The translations under genes were made by a program, and so were the position numbers. From positions 19,166-83,165 of the forward strand of contig QZDS01000023.1 in assembly GCA_009917455.1 (NCBI GenBank): DNA of 64,000 nucleotides, written 5' to 3'. This DNA comes from a bacterium 1xD8-48. GTDB taxonomy: Bacteria; Bacillota; Clostridia; Lachnospirales; Lachnospiraceae. Positions within the stretch are counted from its first letter, which is position 1; each line of letters opens with the position of its first letter. Of this stretch, positions 8,598 to 17,121 are shown in pieces. Under the pieces are notes generated by a model. That model made no database searches and was not told where the DNA came from. It worked only from the letters and a program-made list of their open reading frames with translations.

Positions 8598-8941
8598 TCA
8601 TAGCCACCCATTCCGGCTCAGGTTAACCGGCATTGTTTCCTTTTCCCGGTACTCCACTATGACTTTATGCGCTTCTCCTGAAAATGCCTTCGGAGGATAT
8701 GCCATTTTTTCTTCTCCGGTCGGTATGATATATTCAAAAATCCCTTTTCTGCCAAACACAGCGGCCTCCTCCATGGATTCATCCAGCCGAATTTTTAGAA
8801 AATGGTCTTCGGGAAGAACAATTTGAATTCTATCTCCCTCCTGATAGCATCTTGTAAATACCAATTCAACTTTCCGATGTCCCTCAGCACTGAAATTTTT
8901 TCTCCTGATAAATCAATAATTGAAACTTCAATCTTATTCAT
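8598..8941 (-). pseudogene. Frameshifted and truncated small protein at end of the transport operon
   Basis: Two overlapping minus-strand frames form one protein if a single base is restored. Reading starts at ATG 8941 (MNKIEVSII) and runs to DIGK. It must then shift to the frame that reads ELVFTRCYQEGDRI and ends at stop 8598 (NLSRNGWL). An extra A in the GGAAAG run near 8870 would give GK-VELVF and join them. The joined product is only about 114 residues. I recall similar YQEGDRI segments inside longer (about 350-residue) carbohydrate-locus proteins, so the 3' end also looks lost; that recollection needs a search. It follows the second permease gene by 15 bases and has only a weak ribosome site. 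Confidence 0.6.
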
Positions 8942-8955
8942 TTCTTCTTGCCTGC

Positions 8956-9774
8956 TTACTCTTTTACCGCCGCTGCCGCAAGTCCGCTGATTAAATTGTC
9001 GGAAAAATATCCAAACAAAATCAAAATCGGTATTGTTGCAATTGTAAGTCCCAGAATCTGTGCGCCAAGGTCCGTCCGAAACTGTGTAGCCAGCTGCCGG
9101 ATTCCCAAGGGCAGAGTAAACAGGCTTTCCCTGGAAATGATAATAACCGGAACCAGAAAGCTGTTCCATGAAGCCAGAAATGCAAGCAGCGCAAGGGTCG
9201 CGCAGGCCGGCTTCATAAAGGGAAGGGCAATTTCAAAAAATACTCTTGCCTCCCCGCATCCGTCCAGTTTTGCGCTTTCTATTACAGAGTCAGGAATCGC
9301 ATCCTGGGTAAACTGCTTAATCCAGAAAACGCCAAAGGCATATGCCGCCTGGGGAATTATCAGAGGAAGCAGCGTATTGCTCCAGTTCAGAAAATTCATT
9401 TCTTTCACAAACCCTACCAGACTAAGCTGTGTAGGCACCATCATAGTGAGCATAACAATTGTGGTCAGGGTTTTCTGTCCCCGGAATTTGTATTTTCCCA
9501 GCCCGTATCCGCAAAGTGCGCATACAAGTACCGTCAGCAACGCTCCGCTCACTGAAACAAAAACAGAATTCCAGTAATAGCGCAGAAAGTTTACCTGCAT
9601 CAGGGAATGGAAGTTTTCTTTCGCATAGTTGCCGATAAACAATTTGATTCCCGTATATAAATCATTGGTTTTATAGGTTCCCATATTAATCATCATATAA
9701 AAGGGAAACAGCGCAATCATCGCTATCACCGTCATGACAAGCACCATAATTGCCTTTTTTGCACGCTTGCTCAT
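8956..9774 (-). CDS. Sugar ABC transporter permease, MalG-type
   Basis: The 272-residue inner-membrane protein has about six predicted transmembrane segments, beginning with a hydrophobic helix at residues 9-28. The EAA coupling loop that docks the ATPase is clear (ESAKLDGCGEARVFFEIALP). It matches carbohydrate uptake family 1 permeases. It starts directly after the stop of the upstream permease (TAA followed by ATG), so the two are coupled. Together with the lipoprotein and the other permease it forms the importer of the locus. No ATPase gene is present here, so a shared MsmK-type ATPase encoded elsewhere must energise it; that is typical for this class but is an inference. Confidence 0.92.
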   Translation of the reverse strand: MSKRAKKAIMVLVMTVIAMIALFPFYMMINMGTYKTNDLYTGIKLFIGNYAKENFHSLMQVNFLRYYWNSVFVSVSGALLTVLVCALCGYGLGKYKFRGQKTLTTIVMLTMMVPTQLSLVGFVKEMNFLNWSNTLLPLIIPQAAYAFGVFWIKQFTQDAIPDSVIESAKLDGCGEARVFFEIALPFMKPACATLALLAFLASWNSFLVPVIIISRESLFTLPLGIRQLATQFRTDLGAQILGLTIATIPILILFGYFSDNLISGLAAAAVKE

Positions 9775-10692
9775 TTACTTCCCCTCCTTCCCATGTAACA
9801 GTTTATTGGCTGTAAATGAAATCACCGCAATGATAACAAAAAGCGTCATGCCGATTGCAGCTCCATAACCAAACCGCATCTGATGCCTGAAAGCGGTGTC
9901 ATAAAAATACCACAGACCTGTCAGAACAGAATCATTTGGTCCTCCCACCGTTTTTCCTGCAACGGCTGAAAAAATCATATAGGGTTCCTCAAAAATCTGG
10001 AAACACCCTATCAAAGTGGTAATTACCACGAAAACCGTAACCGGTTTCAATAAGGGAATCGTAATATAACGGATACACTTCCAGAAGTTGCCCCCGTCAA
10101 TTTCACATGCCTCGTATAAATCTGTGTTAATATTGGTGATTCCCGCCATAAACAGTACTGCCGTATATCCTGCGTACCGCCAGACCGTTACCAGCGCCAC
10201 CAGAAATTTTGCCGGGACAGTTTCTGTTGTCCACTTGATTCCGCCAATCCCGATAAACTCCAGTATATAATTTACCATACCAAAGTTAGAATCAAACAAG
10301 ATTCCAAAGATTACACCTAAAGCGATGGGCGTTGTCAGATACGGCAGAAAAATGAGAAGCCTGTACACCTTTTTTATGGGCATCAGTTTATTGCTCAGAA
10401 CCACCGACATGAAAAATCCAAGAATAATCTGTACCGGAATAATCATTGCCATAAAAAGAAGGGTATTCAGCAGCGCTTTCAAAAATCTTGCGTCCGTCAA
10501 AATATTTGCATAGTTGGTAAAGCCTACAAATACCTTCTCGCTTACCCCGTCCCAATTATGAAAACTGATAAAAACACTGTAAAAAATAGGAAATAACGAA
10601 AATGCAGCAAATATAGCAAAGTAAGGTAAAACAAATAAATAGGGGGCAATCTGCTGCTTCAGGAAGAATGTATTCTTTTTGTTTTTCTTCAT
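9775..10692 (-). CDS. Sugar ABC transporter permease, MalF/UgpA-type
   Basis: The 305-residue membrane protein has a short basic N-terminus (MKKNKKN) followed by about six transmembrane segments. An EAA loop is present (LYEACEIDGGNFWKCIRYIT). It is the partner of the MalG-type permease and belongs to carbohydrate uptake family 1. The start at 10692 is chosen because GAGGAGGAA lies about ten bases upstream. The frame stays open 19 codons further but without a site. A stem-loop at 10734-10776 separates it from the binding-protein gene and may lower its expression relative to that gene, as is common in such operons. Confidence 0.92.
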   Translation of the reverse strand: MKKNKKNTFFLKQQIAPYLFVLPYFAIFAAFSLFPIFYSVFISFHNWDGVSEKVFVGFTNYANILTDARFLKALLNTLLFMAMIIPVQIILGFFMSVVLSNKLMPIKKVYRLLIFLPYLTTPIALGVIFGILFDSNFGMVNYILEFIGIGGIKWTTETVPAKFLVALVTVWRYAGYTAVLFMAGITNINTDLYEACEIDGGNFWKCIRYITIPLLKPVTVFVVITTLIGCFQIFEEPYMIFSAVAGKTVGGPNDSVLTGLWYFYDTAFRHQMRFGYGAAIGMTLFVIIAVISFTANKLLHGKEGK

Positions 10693-10733
10693 ATTGATGG
10701 TTCCTCCTCTGCAAACCGGTTTATTTAAAATGA

Positions 10734-10776
10734 GGACTGCCACAGCCAAGACTCACACCTGGTTCTGCGGCAGTCC
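10734..10776 (-). terminator. Intercistronic stem-loop between binding protein and permease genes
   Basis: The arms at 10734-10745 and 10765-10776 pair over 12 bp with one mismatch, around a 19-base loop. On the minus strand the stem is followed by TCATTTTAAATAA, a weak T tract. Position and weakness suggest a partial terminator or a 3' stabiliser that lets the binding protein be made in excess over the permeases. Confidence 0.65.
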
Positions 10777-10790
10777 CTTTTTCTTAATGA

Positions 10791-12227
10791 TTATTCAGTT
10801 AGCTCCGGTGCAGCAGCCAACAAACCTTCTTTCAGTTTCTGATAAGCTTCCTCGGCATGTATATTTCCTTCACCAAGCTGAATCAGTAATTCCGTGTCAA
10901 TGCTCTCAATCGTTCCGTCATACTTAGTCACATTACGGGCTTTTGTATTTGGATTCTGGGCAATCTCCAGATATTTCTGCATGATGTTCTGTCCGCCAAA
11001 GAACGGGTCAGGCTCGCCTGCGTACAAATCGCCTTCGTATGCCGGCTTATACAGTGTCGGTGTCGAATGCGCCTCATAGAAGTTTGCAGAGCCTTCTTCC
11101 GACATCGTCAGATATTTAATCCATGCCCAGGCAAGTTCCTTCTGGCTGTCGTCAATGCAGCTGGGAATTGCATAAGCCGTACCACCGTTACTGTAACCGC
11201 CGCCGGGAGGGGTAATCAGGCCCCAGCGTCCCTCAGATTCCGTATCGTTGGACTTTAATACATGGGAAGCATACCATGTCGGACAGCCTGTAAATACCGT
11301 ATGTCCGGCTGACCAGCTTGCATTCCATGCCGGCGTCCATGCCACATATTTTCCAACCGCCCCTGTTGCAACCAACTCGTCTACAACTTCATATACCTTT
11401 TTATAGGAATTATCCATGGTGATTTTTCCGTCAGTTACCCATGCTTCTTCCGTATACAATCCTCTTACTGCATCTTTGATATCTCCAGCTCCGCCGAAAA
11501 TAAAATCTTCTCCGTTGCCCTGTTCTGCAACCACTTTTGCAGCTTCTACATAATCATCCAATGTCTGGAATTTTGCTTCCAGTTCCGCCGGGTCGTCCGT
11601 TCCGAAATACTTTTTTGTAAGATTTCTGTCATATGCCCAGGCTCCTACACAGTTGTCCACCTGAACGCAGAGCAAATCTCCGTTTGTATTGGTACACAGC
11701 GGAAGCGCCCAGTCGAGAAGCTGCGAGGTGTCCGCATTATAAGGAGCTCCGTTTAAAACTTCCCATGTGTCTTCCATTGCAAGGAATTGTCCTCTCACGC
11801 CGCTTTCAAACAGCACCACGTCAGGCATTTCGCCGCCGGATGCCAGTGTGGTAACCACCTTTTCAAAATACTCGGAAGAGTCAAACTGGACATATTCCAT
11901 CTCGATATTCGGATAATAATCATTAAACTTACTGCTGCCTTTGATTTCATAGTCGCCCCATGTCCAGATGGTAATCTTACCGGACAGGTTCTTGTCCATC
12001 GCATATCCCGCATCGGAACCGCCTGCATCCGCTGTATCAGCCGTATCCGTTGTATCGGCTGCGTCCGCTGTATCTGTACTCTGGGTATCATTTGCCGTAT
12101 CCTGGGCGTCGGCTTTATTTCCTGCGTCCGAACCGTTTCCACCGTTACCGCATGCTGCCAGTGATACCACCATTTGAAGTGCCAATAAAAGTGCAAATGC
12201 TTTTTTCATTATGTTCTTTTTCTTCAT
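10791..12227 (-). CDS. Sugar ABC transporter substrate-binding lipoprotein
   Basis: The 478-residue protein starts with a lipoprotein signal peptide: a basic N-terminus, a hydrophobic core and a lipobox SLAAC, with the lipidated Cys near residue 26. A low-complexity linker rich in Asp, Thr and Ala follows (about 28-72). The family 1 extracellular solute-binding domain begins near ITIWTWGDYE. It should be anchored on the outer face of the membrane and deliver sugar to the two permeases encoded downstream. A GGGAGG site seven bases upstream supports the start. The bound sugar cannot be read from sequence. The neighbouring GH105 and lactonase genes suggest a uronate- or aldonate-containing glycoside. 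Confidence 0.92.
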   Translation of the reverse strand: MKKKNIMKKAFALLLALQMVVSLAACGNGGNGSDAGNKADAQDTANDTQSTDTADAADTTDTADTADAGGSDAGYAMDKNLSGKITIWTWGDYEIKGSSKFNDYYPNIEMEYVQFDSSEYFEKVVTTLASGGEMPDVVLFESGVRGQFLAMEDTWEVLNGAPYNADTSQLLDWALPLCTNTNGDLLCVQVDNCVGAWAYDRNLTKKYFGTDDPAELEAKFQTLDDYVEAAKVVAEQGNGEDFIFGGAGDIKDAVRGLYTEEAWVTDGKITMDNSYKKVYEVVDELVATGAVGKYVAWTPAWNASWSAGHTVFTGCPTWYASHVLKSNDTESEGRWGLITPPGGGYSNGGTAYAIPSCIDDSQKELAWAWIKYLTMSEEGSANFYEAHSTPTLYKPAYEGDLYAGEPDPFFGGQNIMQKYLEIAQNPNTKARNVTKYDGTIESIDTELLIQLGEGNIHAEEAYQKLKEGLLAAAPELTE

Positions 12228-12241
12228 GAGAATCCTCCCGT

Positions 12242-13192
12242 CTATTTTTGATAATAATCTTTCGCTGCCGCTTCCATCAGTATATAGAAAGCGTTTCCCT
12301 CAGGCGCCGTTCCCGGTTTGTCAAAGGAAGGCGCTCCGCACACAGGATGTACCAGACCATATTCATCCAGGCATTCATTTGCCGCATGCCGTGCCAGCTC
12401 AGCCTTATCCAGGTATTCTTCTGGAAGCCATCCGGCTTTCATACCCCGGAACAGTGTATACGCCAGCATCTGTGAACAGTTGACCTCCACAAAGGTTTCC
12501 GCATCGTCTACCACATCATGGAACAGCCCGTCGTCCCTCATCCAGTGAAGCAGTCCCTGAATGATTTCCCGGACAACCAGAATCAGTTCTTCCTTTTCCT
12601 TCTCCATACGAGGGGGAAGCTTTTCAATCACTCTGGTAATCCCCGCCAGCGTCCATCCGTTTCCAACGCCCCAATGCTCCTTGCGGAGATAAGTCTTCTT
12701 CTCATCATCCCACATATGGCTCATCAGCCCGCTTTCCTTATCGTACAACGCTTTCAAATATCCTCTTATCTGCTTTACCGCCTCCTCATACTCCCCTGAG
12801 GCCGCCAGATAAGGAGGAAGCATGTACATAGAGTCCGCCCAAATCTGTGGCGCCGAATCTATGTGATAAATAATGCCGTCCTGACTTCTGGGCGCTTTCT
12901 TAAGAGCCCATATAAGGCTTTTCTCCTGTGCTTTCCCTAAATCCTCCTCTCCTGTCAGTTTATATGCGTAAATAAGTCCCTCGCCGTTTACACAAGGGTC
13001 TGTTACCGCCCCTTCCGCGCCAATGCTTGCCAGCCTTCCGTCTGCAATCTGCCGGTAAGCCGCTTCCTTTGCCATGGCAATAACCACCTCGTCATCGCCT
13101 GCTTCCAGGAAAGCCTGCATGGCCGTTCCCTGTTCCCAGGAATACCTTTGCATTGCCAATAGCGCCAGTTTTGCTTTTTCTATTTTCTCCAT
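12242..13192 (-). CDS. GH105/GH88-type unsaturated glucuronyl/rhamnogalacturonyl hydrolase
   Basis: The 316-residue protein has the alpha6/alpha6-barrel character of GH105/GH88. Recognisable segments are RYSWEQGTAMQAF, DSAPQIWADSMYMLPPYL and HWGVGNGWTLAG. These enzymes hydrate and open 4,5-unsaturated uronyl residues left by polysaccharide lyases. There is no signal peptide, so it acts in the cytoplasm on an imported oligosaccharide. It is the second gene of the transport operon, 11 bases after the lactonase gene, with GGGG before the start. GH105 proteins of this type occur next to ABC sugar importers in gut Clostridia. A non-pectin uronoside substrate is possible. Confidence 0.85.
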   Translation of the reverse strand: MEKIEKAKLALLAMQRYSWEQGTAMQAFLEAGDDEVVIAMAKEAAYRQIADGRLASIGAEGAVTDPCVNGEGLIYAYKLTGEEDLGKAQEKSLIWALKKAPRSQDGIIYHIDSAPQIWADSMYMLPPYLAASGEYEEAVKQIRGYLKALYDKESGLMSHMWDDEKKTYLRKEHWGVGNGWTLAGITRVIEKLPPRMEKEKEELILVVREIIQGLLHWMRDDGLFHDVVDDAETFVEVNCSQMLAYTLFRGMKAGWLPEEYLDKAELARHAANECLDEYGLVHPVCGAPSFDKPGTAPEGNAFYILMEAAAKDYYQK

Positions 13193-13203
13193 ATTGTTCC
13201 CCG

Positions 13204-14193
13204 CTATTCCAAATCAAGCTCCGACATCGTCGCCGGCATTTCATGGGCTGTATTAACCTTGCCCGGCCCTGTCACCAAATCAAAACAGGATACAATAATT
13301 TTCCCGTCCCATATAATCGGTTCTCCCGGCTGGTCAAGTTCTCCGTTCAGTCCGTCCGTGTCAGGACTTTGCGCAATTCTTGTGACCTTCCCGTCAGGCG
13401 ATACCCTGGCGATGGCATTGGCGCAAAAATCAGCGATATATAAATTTCCGTTTTCATCAAAAATCATTCCGTCTGTGCTCTCAAGCTGCGACCAGTCCTT
13501 TGCGTAGGAAAACTGTTCCACAAAGTCGCCCTTCTCATCCACAATAATTTTGATTACCTCGCCGTCCCCAAAATTCCCTACATAAAGATTTCCTTCTTTG
13601 TCAAATACAATCCCGTCCGCACCGTACTGACAATCAGGGTTTTCTGTTATGAAAGTGGCGAAAATATGCGTATCTTCCAAAGTGTTTGTAATTTGAATAT
13701 CCTTTTCATCCAGGCGAAACCGGTATACACAGCTCATCAATTTCCCGGACTGCGTTTTCACCTTTGAAAGATAGCTCTGTGTCAGATACATATAATCGCC
13801 GCGAATCCGTATGCCGTTGGGATGCTCCATACCGTCGGCAACCACAATGGATTCCTTAATGTCTCCATTTTCGTCAAATACAATCTTAAGCACCCGCCCC
13901 TTAAACATAAGCTCCGGCGCCTCAGACCATCCCTGGTTATCACAGATATATAAATTCCATTCGGAATCAAAAGCAATCCCCATGTTCCTGGCCACTCCGG
14001 TTTCCGGATGAACCGGCACGTCAAACCATTTAGTAACTTTCCTGTCTTTGTCAATTTTCACGACGCAACCGCTGCTGGTAAGTTCCGCATAATTGGGACA
14101 GGAGAGTATCAGATTTCCGTCTCTGTCAATTTCCATCCCGTCCGGTGTACATATATACTCTGGCAGCTTCGTAAATAATCTCGGTGTCTGCAT
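13204..14193 (-). CDS. SMP-30/gluconolactonase-like beta-propeller lactonase
   Basis: The 329-residue protein shows the six-bladed propeller repeats of the SMP-30/gluconolactonase family. Recurrent segments of the type TPDGMEIDRDGNL, GIAFDSEWNLYI, GIVFDKEGNLYVGNF and GMIFDENGNLYIADF appear along its length. Such enzymes hydrolyse sugar lactones to aldonates using one metal ion. No signal peptide is visible, so it should be cytoplasmic. It is the first gene of the transport operon, with GGAGGTGA before the start and a promoter-operator about 140 bases upstream. It may open the lactone made by one of the Zn-dehydrogenases, or a lactone from the imported sugar. Confidence 0.83.
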   Translation of the reverse strand: MQTPRLFTKLPEYICTPDGMEIDRDGNLILSCPNYAELTSSGCVVKIDKDRKVTKWFDVPVHPETGVARNMGIAFDSEWNLYICDNQGWSEAPELMFKGRVLKIVFDENGDIKESIVVADGMEHPNGIRIRGDYMYLTQSYLSKVKTQSGKLMSCVYRFRLDEKDIQITNTLEDTHIFATFITENPDCQYGADGIVFDKEGNLYVGNFGDGEVIKIIVDEKGDFVEQFSYAKDWSQLESTDGMIFDENGNLYIADFCANAIARVSPDGKVTRIAQSPDTDGLNGELDQPGEPIIWDGKIIVSCFDLVTGPGKVNTAHEMPATMSELDLE

Positions 14194-14321
14194 TCTTCAC
14201 CTCCGTTTTCTCATGCATCCGGCTGACTATGATTGCAAATCAATGGCAGTTTTAGTATTTACAAATACGTCTTTACCAATACCTGTCCGCTTCTGCATAC
14301 GCTTTATTTGTTATTAAGTTA

Positions 14322-14337
14322 TTATGTAATGACATAA
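14322..14337. promoter_or_regulatory. Candidate GntR operator of the transport operon
   Basis: TTATGT-AATG-ACATAA is a perfect inverted repeat with six-base arms. It shares 13 bases (14325-14337) with the element at 6095-6107. It lies just downstream of the predicted transcription start (about 14340), an ideal place for repression. Assignment to the GntR protein of the locus is inferred from shared sequence and position. Confidence 0.7.
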
Positions 14338-14347
14338 CTATGTATAT

Positions 14348-14376
14348 AAGATATATCTTAACAAGGTTTATGTCAA
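14348..14376 (-). promoter_or_regulatory. Sigma-A-type promoter of the transport operon
   Basis: On the minus strand TTGACA (14371-14376) is followed after 17 bases by TATCTT (14348-14353). The -35 box is perfect and the -10 box matches four of six. The operator at 14322-14337 sits at about +4 to +19. Confidence 0.6.
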
Positions 14377-14518
14377 GTATTTTAAAAACAATTCCATTAT
14401 TTTATCTGTTTTGTACAAATTCTCACCTTATATTTGTGTAATATATACAAAAAAATATTTTATTGTTCAGATATTATTGGCATTCTTTGGCACGTTACAT
14501 CAGCAACACCCTGCAGAA

Positions 14519-14558
14519 ATAAAGGGCATTGCAGCCCTTTTAAACCGCAACGCCCTTC
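14519..14558 (-). terminator. Intrinsic terminator after the second Zn-dehydrogenase
   Basis: On the minus strand GGGCGTTGC pairs with GCAATGCCC (one G-U pair), and the stem is followed by TTTATTTCT. It lies about 60 bases beyond the stop of the 14622-15686 gene and separates it from the transport operon promoter. With this element, the 428-base stretch between the two genes holds only the terminator, promoter and operator described. Confidence 0.7.
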
Positions 14559-14621
14559 ACCTTTACCTTTCCTACAGACAATTCTCCCAGCCTGCACCCC
14601 GGCACACTGTTTCTCTGCCTC

Positions 14622-15686
14622 CTACGGCACCAGCATAACCTTCATTGCCGTCGGCTCCTTTTCCGCCGCCTCAAAAGCTTCTTTCCAGTCCGCCAGAGGA
14701 TATGTATGGGAAATCAGCCCCTCTGTCTTAATCAGACCGGTCTCAATCCCACGGATAACCGCCGGATAAGTCTTCGCAGAGAGATGAGAACCGATAATCG
14801 TCAGCTCCTTTCCGTCCCCGATTACATTCCAGTCAGCCTTTACTTCCTCGGCAAATACACCCATCTGCACATATCTTCCGTGATTTTTCAAAACGCCAAG
14901 CCCCTGCTTCACGCTCTGGGGGCTGCCCGAAGCCTCGATATACACATCGCATCCTTTTCCATCTGTCAGTCTCATAATTTCCTGCATCACATCCTGCTTC
15001 GCGGGGTTTAGTACCACGTCAGCACCATAGGATTCGCCCATTGTAAGACGGTGCTCCCGCAAATCAATTCCGATAATCAGCCTGGGCAGCATCAACTGCG
15101 CCATCCGGACCATAGCCGCCCCGATTGCGCCAAGTCCGGCAATCACCACCACGTCGTCATGTTTTATCCCGGCCAGCTCCACCGCATGCATACCGCAGGC
15201 AAGGGGCTCTACCAGAACAGCCTCCTCCAGGGTAAAGGAATCGGGGATTTTATGCACCAGACTGTTTTTGTGTATCTTCACATACTCTGCAAAACCGCCC
15301 TGGGCATGCTGCTTAAATCCGTATACTGCCGAACCCGTACACATCCAGTAGATGCCCCTGCGGCAGAAATCGCATTCATTACAGGGAACAATCTGTTCTG
15401 CAACGATGCGCTCGCCTTCTGCAAATCCGATTACCTTCTCGCCCGTCTTTACGATTCTTCCCGTAAATTCGTGGCCCCCAATCACAGGCGCCTCAATGTA
15501 ACGGTCCTTTTCCGAGGTCCCCCAGATTCGGATTCCCCCGTGATAAGCCTTTACGTCGCCGGCGCAGATTCCGCATCCCTCCACACGGATTAAAATCTCC
15601 TCTTCACCGATTTCCGGGACTGCGACTTCTTCGTACCTGTTGTCATACGGTGCGTATGACACTACTGCTTTCATCATCTCCTGCAT
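14622..15686 (-). CDS. Zinc-dependent MDR dehydrogenase (sorbitol/threonine dehydrogenase-like)
   Basis: The 354-residue protein is a full zinc MDR dehydrogenase. CGICAGDV carries the catalytic Cys and GGHEFTG the His-Glu pair. The structural zinc cysteines lie in CNECDFCRRGIYWMC, and the cofactor site is GLGAIG. This group includes polyol, L-threonine and galactitol-phosphate dehydrogenases. The start at 15686 follows GGAGGAAAAGG. It ends upstream of a terminator, so it is transcribed separately from the transport operon. Its position next to the locus suggests a role in the same sugar-acid route, but no operator copy was found before it. It has the structural zinc loop that the 4942-5976 paralogue appears to lack. 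Confidence 0.87.
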   Translation of the reverse strand: MQEMMKAVVSYAPYDNRYEEVAVPEIGEEEILIRVEGCGICAGDVKAYHGGIRIWGTSEKDRYIEAPVIGGHEFTGRIVKTGEKVIGFAEGERIVAEQIVPCNECDFCRRGIYWMCTGSAVYGFKQHAQGGFAEYVKIHKNSLVHKIPDSFTLEEAVLVEPLACGMHAVELAGIKHDDVVVIAGLGAIGAAMVRMAQLMLPRLIIGIDLREHRLTMGESYGADVVLNPAKQDVMQEIMRLTDGKGCDVYIEASGSPQSVKQGLGVLKNHGRYVQMGVFAEEVKADWNVIGDGKELTIIGSHLSAKTYPAVIRGIETGLIKTEGLISHTYPLADWKEAFEAAEKEPTAMKVMLVP

Positions 15687-15737
15687 ACCTTTTCCTCCAT
15701 AGGTTGTCTGAATTTGTGTTTATGGTTCATAACCTTA

Positions 15738-16376
15738 TCACAATCCCTGCTCAAATTCAATATGGAACTGCTCTTTAATTAAAAGCAGCGTCCCCCTCCC
15801 GACAGATACCCTGCTTTTTTCGCCGGTAAATTCATTGCTGACTCCTACCGGATATTCCTTTGTCAGCACGGCGTTATCCAGTCCGTATTTCAGTCCCGTT
15901 TCGCAAACGCCCTCCGCCCTGTCGCTAAGACAGAACACGGAAAGATATCCTTCTTCTTCCTCTCCAAAACATATTTCGCTGTCTTTTATCACGCAGTACC
16001 AGGAGCCTCTCCCTATCAGAACGCCCCTTCCTCCCTCAGCGGCCAGCCAGGAAAGAAGCTGGATATTGGCAATGGTATGGGAAATACGCCCACCACAGCC
16101 CCCGTAAATGACAAAATCCCGGTAGCCGCGCCGCCAGCCCTCTTTCACCGCCCAACCCGTGTCGGTATCGTCCTTTTCCGGCTTCAGTTTCACCACATCA
16201 GGATGCTCCGGCAGATATTTCAGGGAATCAAAGTCCCCCACCACCAGAGTCATTGGCAGATTCTTTTCCCTGCAGTAAGCATAGCCGCCGTCGCAGGCAA
16301 TCAATATATCCTCTGATAAAATACAGGGGAGTCCGTCTCCAAACTCCCCCGCTCCTACAATGTAACAAACTCCCAT
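15738..16376 (-). CDS. thiN: Thiamine diphosphokinase
   Basis: The 212-residue protein matches thiamine pyrophosphokinase, which converts thiamine to thiamine diphosphate with ATP. The family residues are visible: CDGG near the N-terminus, VVGDFDS, KDDTDT and a GGRISHT segment, followed by a C-terminal beta region with GVSNEFTG. In many Firmicutes thiN lies beside rsgA and rpe. Here it is between a TetR gene and a Zn-dehydrogenase, so it has been moved. The start at 16376 is chosen for AAAGGA upstream. It begins 17 bases after the TetR gene stop and could be the last gene of the RND/TetR transcript. Confidence 0.9.
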   Translation of the reverse strand: MGVCYIVGAGEFGDGLPCILSEDILIACDGGYAYCREKNLPMTLVVGDFDSLKYLPEHPDVVKLKPEKDDTDTGWAVKEGWRRGYRDFVIYGGCGGRISHTIANIQLLSWLAAEGGRGVLIGRGSWYCVIKDSEICFGEEEEGYLSVFCLSDRAEGVCETGLKYGLDNAVLTKEYPVGVSNEFTGEKSRVSVGRGTLLLIKEQFHIEFEQGL

Positions 16377-16393
16377 TGCCAATTTCCTTTCTT

Positions 16394-17098
16394 TTAAAGC
16401 TTTCCCGCCTTTGGCAGTTCGTCCGGCGCCGGATTTCCACTCTCACGCTCCGGCTTCACATCACGTCTGCTTCCCGCCTCCCGCGCCTTGAAATCCTCCA
16501 CATCCCGGCAGATATCCCGGCAAATCATCTCATGCATATCGCCGGGGGCAATATTCGTTCTCTCTTTCATTTCAAACTGATATAAAGCATAGCATATTAT
16601 TCTGGAAAATGCCATCATTTCAAGATAGGCGGCGCTGTTTTCTTTTTCCTCGTCAATCTCCACCTCCGCCTCTATGATTTTCCGCACCAAATCCGTTATC
16701 AGCACTTCTTCCGCGCTCTTGTTTTTGACCATTTTCCGCAGTCTGTTGCTGATAGTGGTATTGTCCATCATCACATGAAGCACCCGGACGAAGCATACGA
16801 TATCGTTCATCTCCTCGTCCATGCTCTGCAAAAACAACCTCATTCTTTCATAAAGGCTCTCCTTTTCCTCAAGCTTTTTATACATTCTCTGACAGGCGAC
16901 TTTCGCAAAATAATACGCCGCTTCTGCAATCATCTCTTCTTTATTGTCAAAATACTCGTACACTGTACCCTTGCCGATTCCGGCCTTTCTGGCAATTTCC
17001 GCAACCGTCAGCGTGTTTAAATCCGCCCCTTCCACAAATAATGCCATAATTGCCTGATACAGAGCTTCTACCTTTGGCGCCAGACCTTTTTCCATCAT
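16394..17098 (-). CDS. TetR-family transcriptional regulator
   Basis: The 234-residue protein has a TetR N-terminal HTH (about residues 10-55) with TVAEIARKAGIGKGTVYEYF. A helical ligand domain follows, with a charged C-terminal tail. The start at 17098 (ATG ATG) has a strong AAGGGGGAG upstream. The gene begins about 23 bases after the RND pump stop, so pump and regulator share a transcript. This arrangement suggests autoregulated drug- or stress-induced repression. A palindrome CCGA-CCAG-TCGG at 21460-21471, just after the pump promoter, is the likely binding site. The ligand is unknown. Confidence 0.87.
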   Translation of the reverse strand: MMEKGLAPKVEALYQAIMALFVEGADLNTLTVAEIARKAGIGKGTVYEYFDNKEEMIAEAAYYFAKVACQRMYKKLEEKESLYERMRLFLQSMDEEMNDIVCFVRVLHVMMDNTTISNRLRKMVKNKSAEEVLITDLVRKIIEAEVEIDEEKENSAAYLEMMAFSRIICYALYQFEMKERTNIAPGDMHEMICRDICRDVEDFKAREAGSRRDVKPERESGNPAPDELPKAGKL

Positions 17099-17121
17099 CT
17101 GCTCCCCCTTCCGTAAATGCT

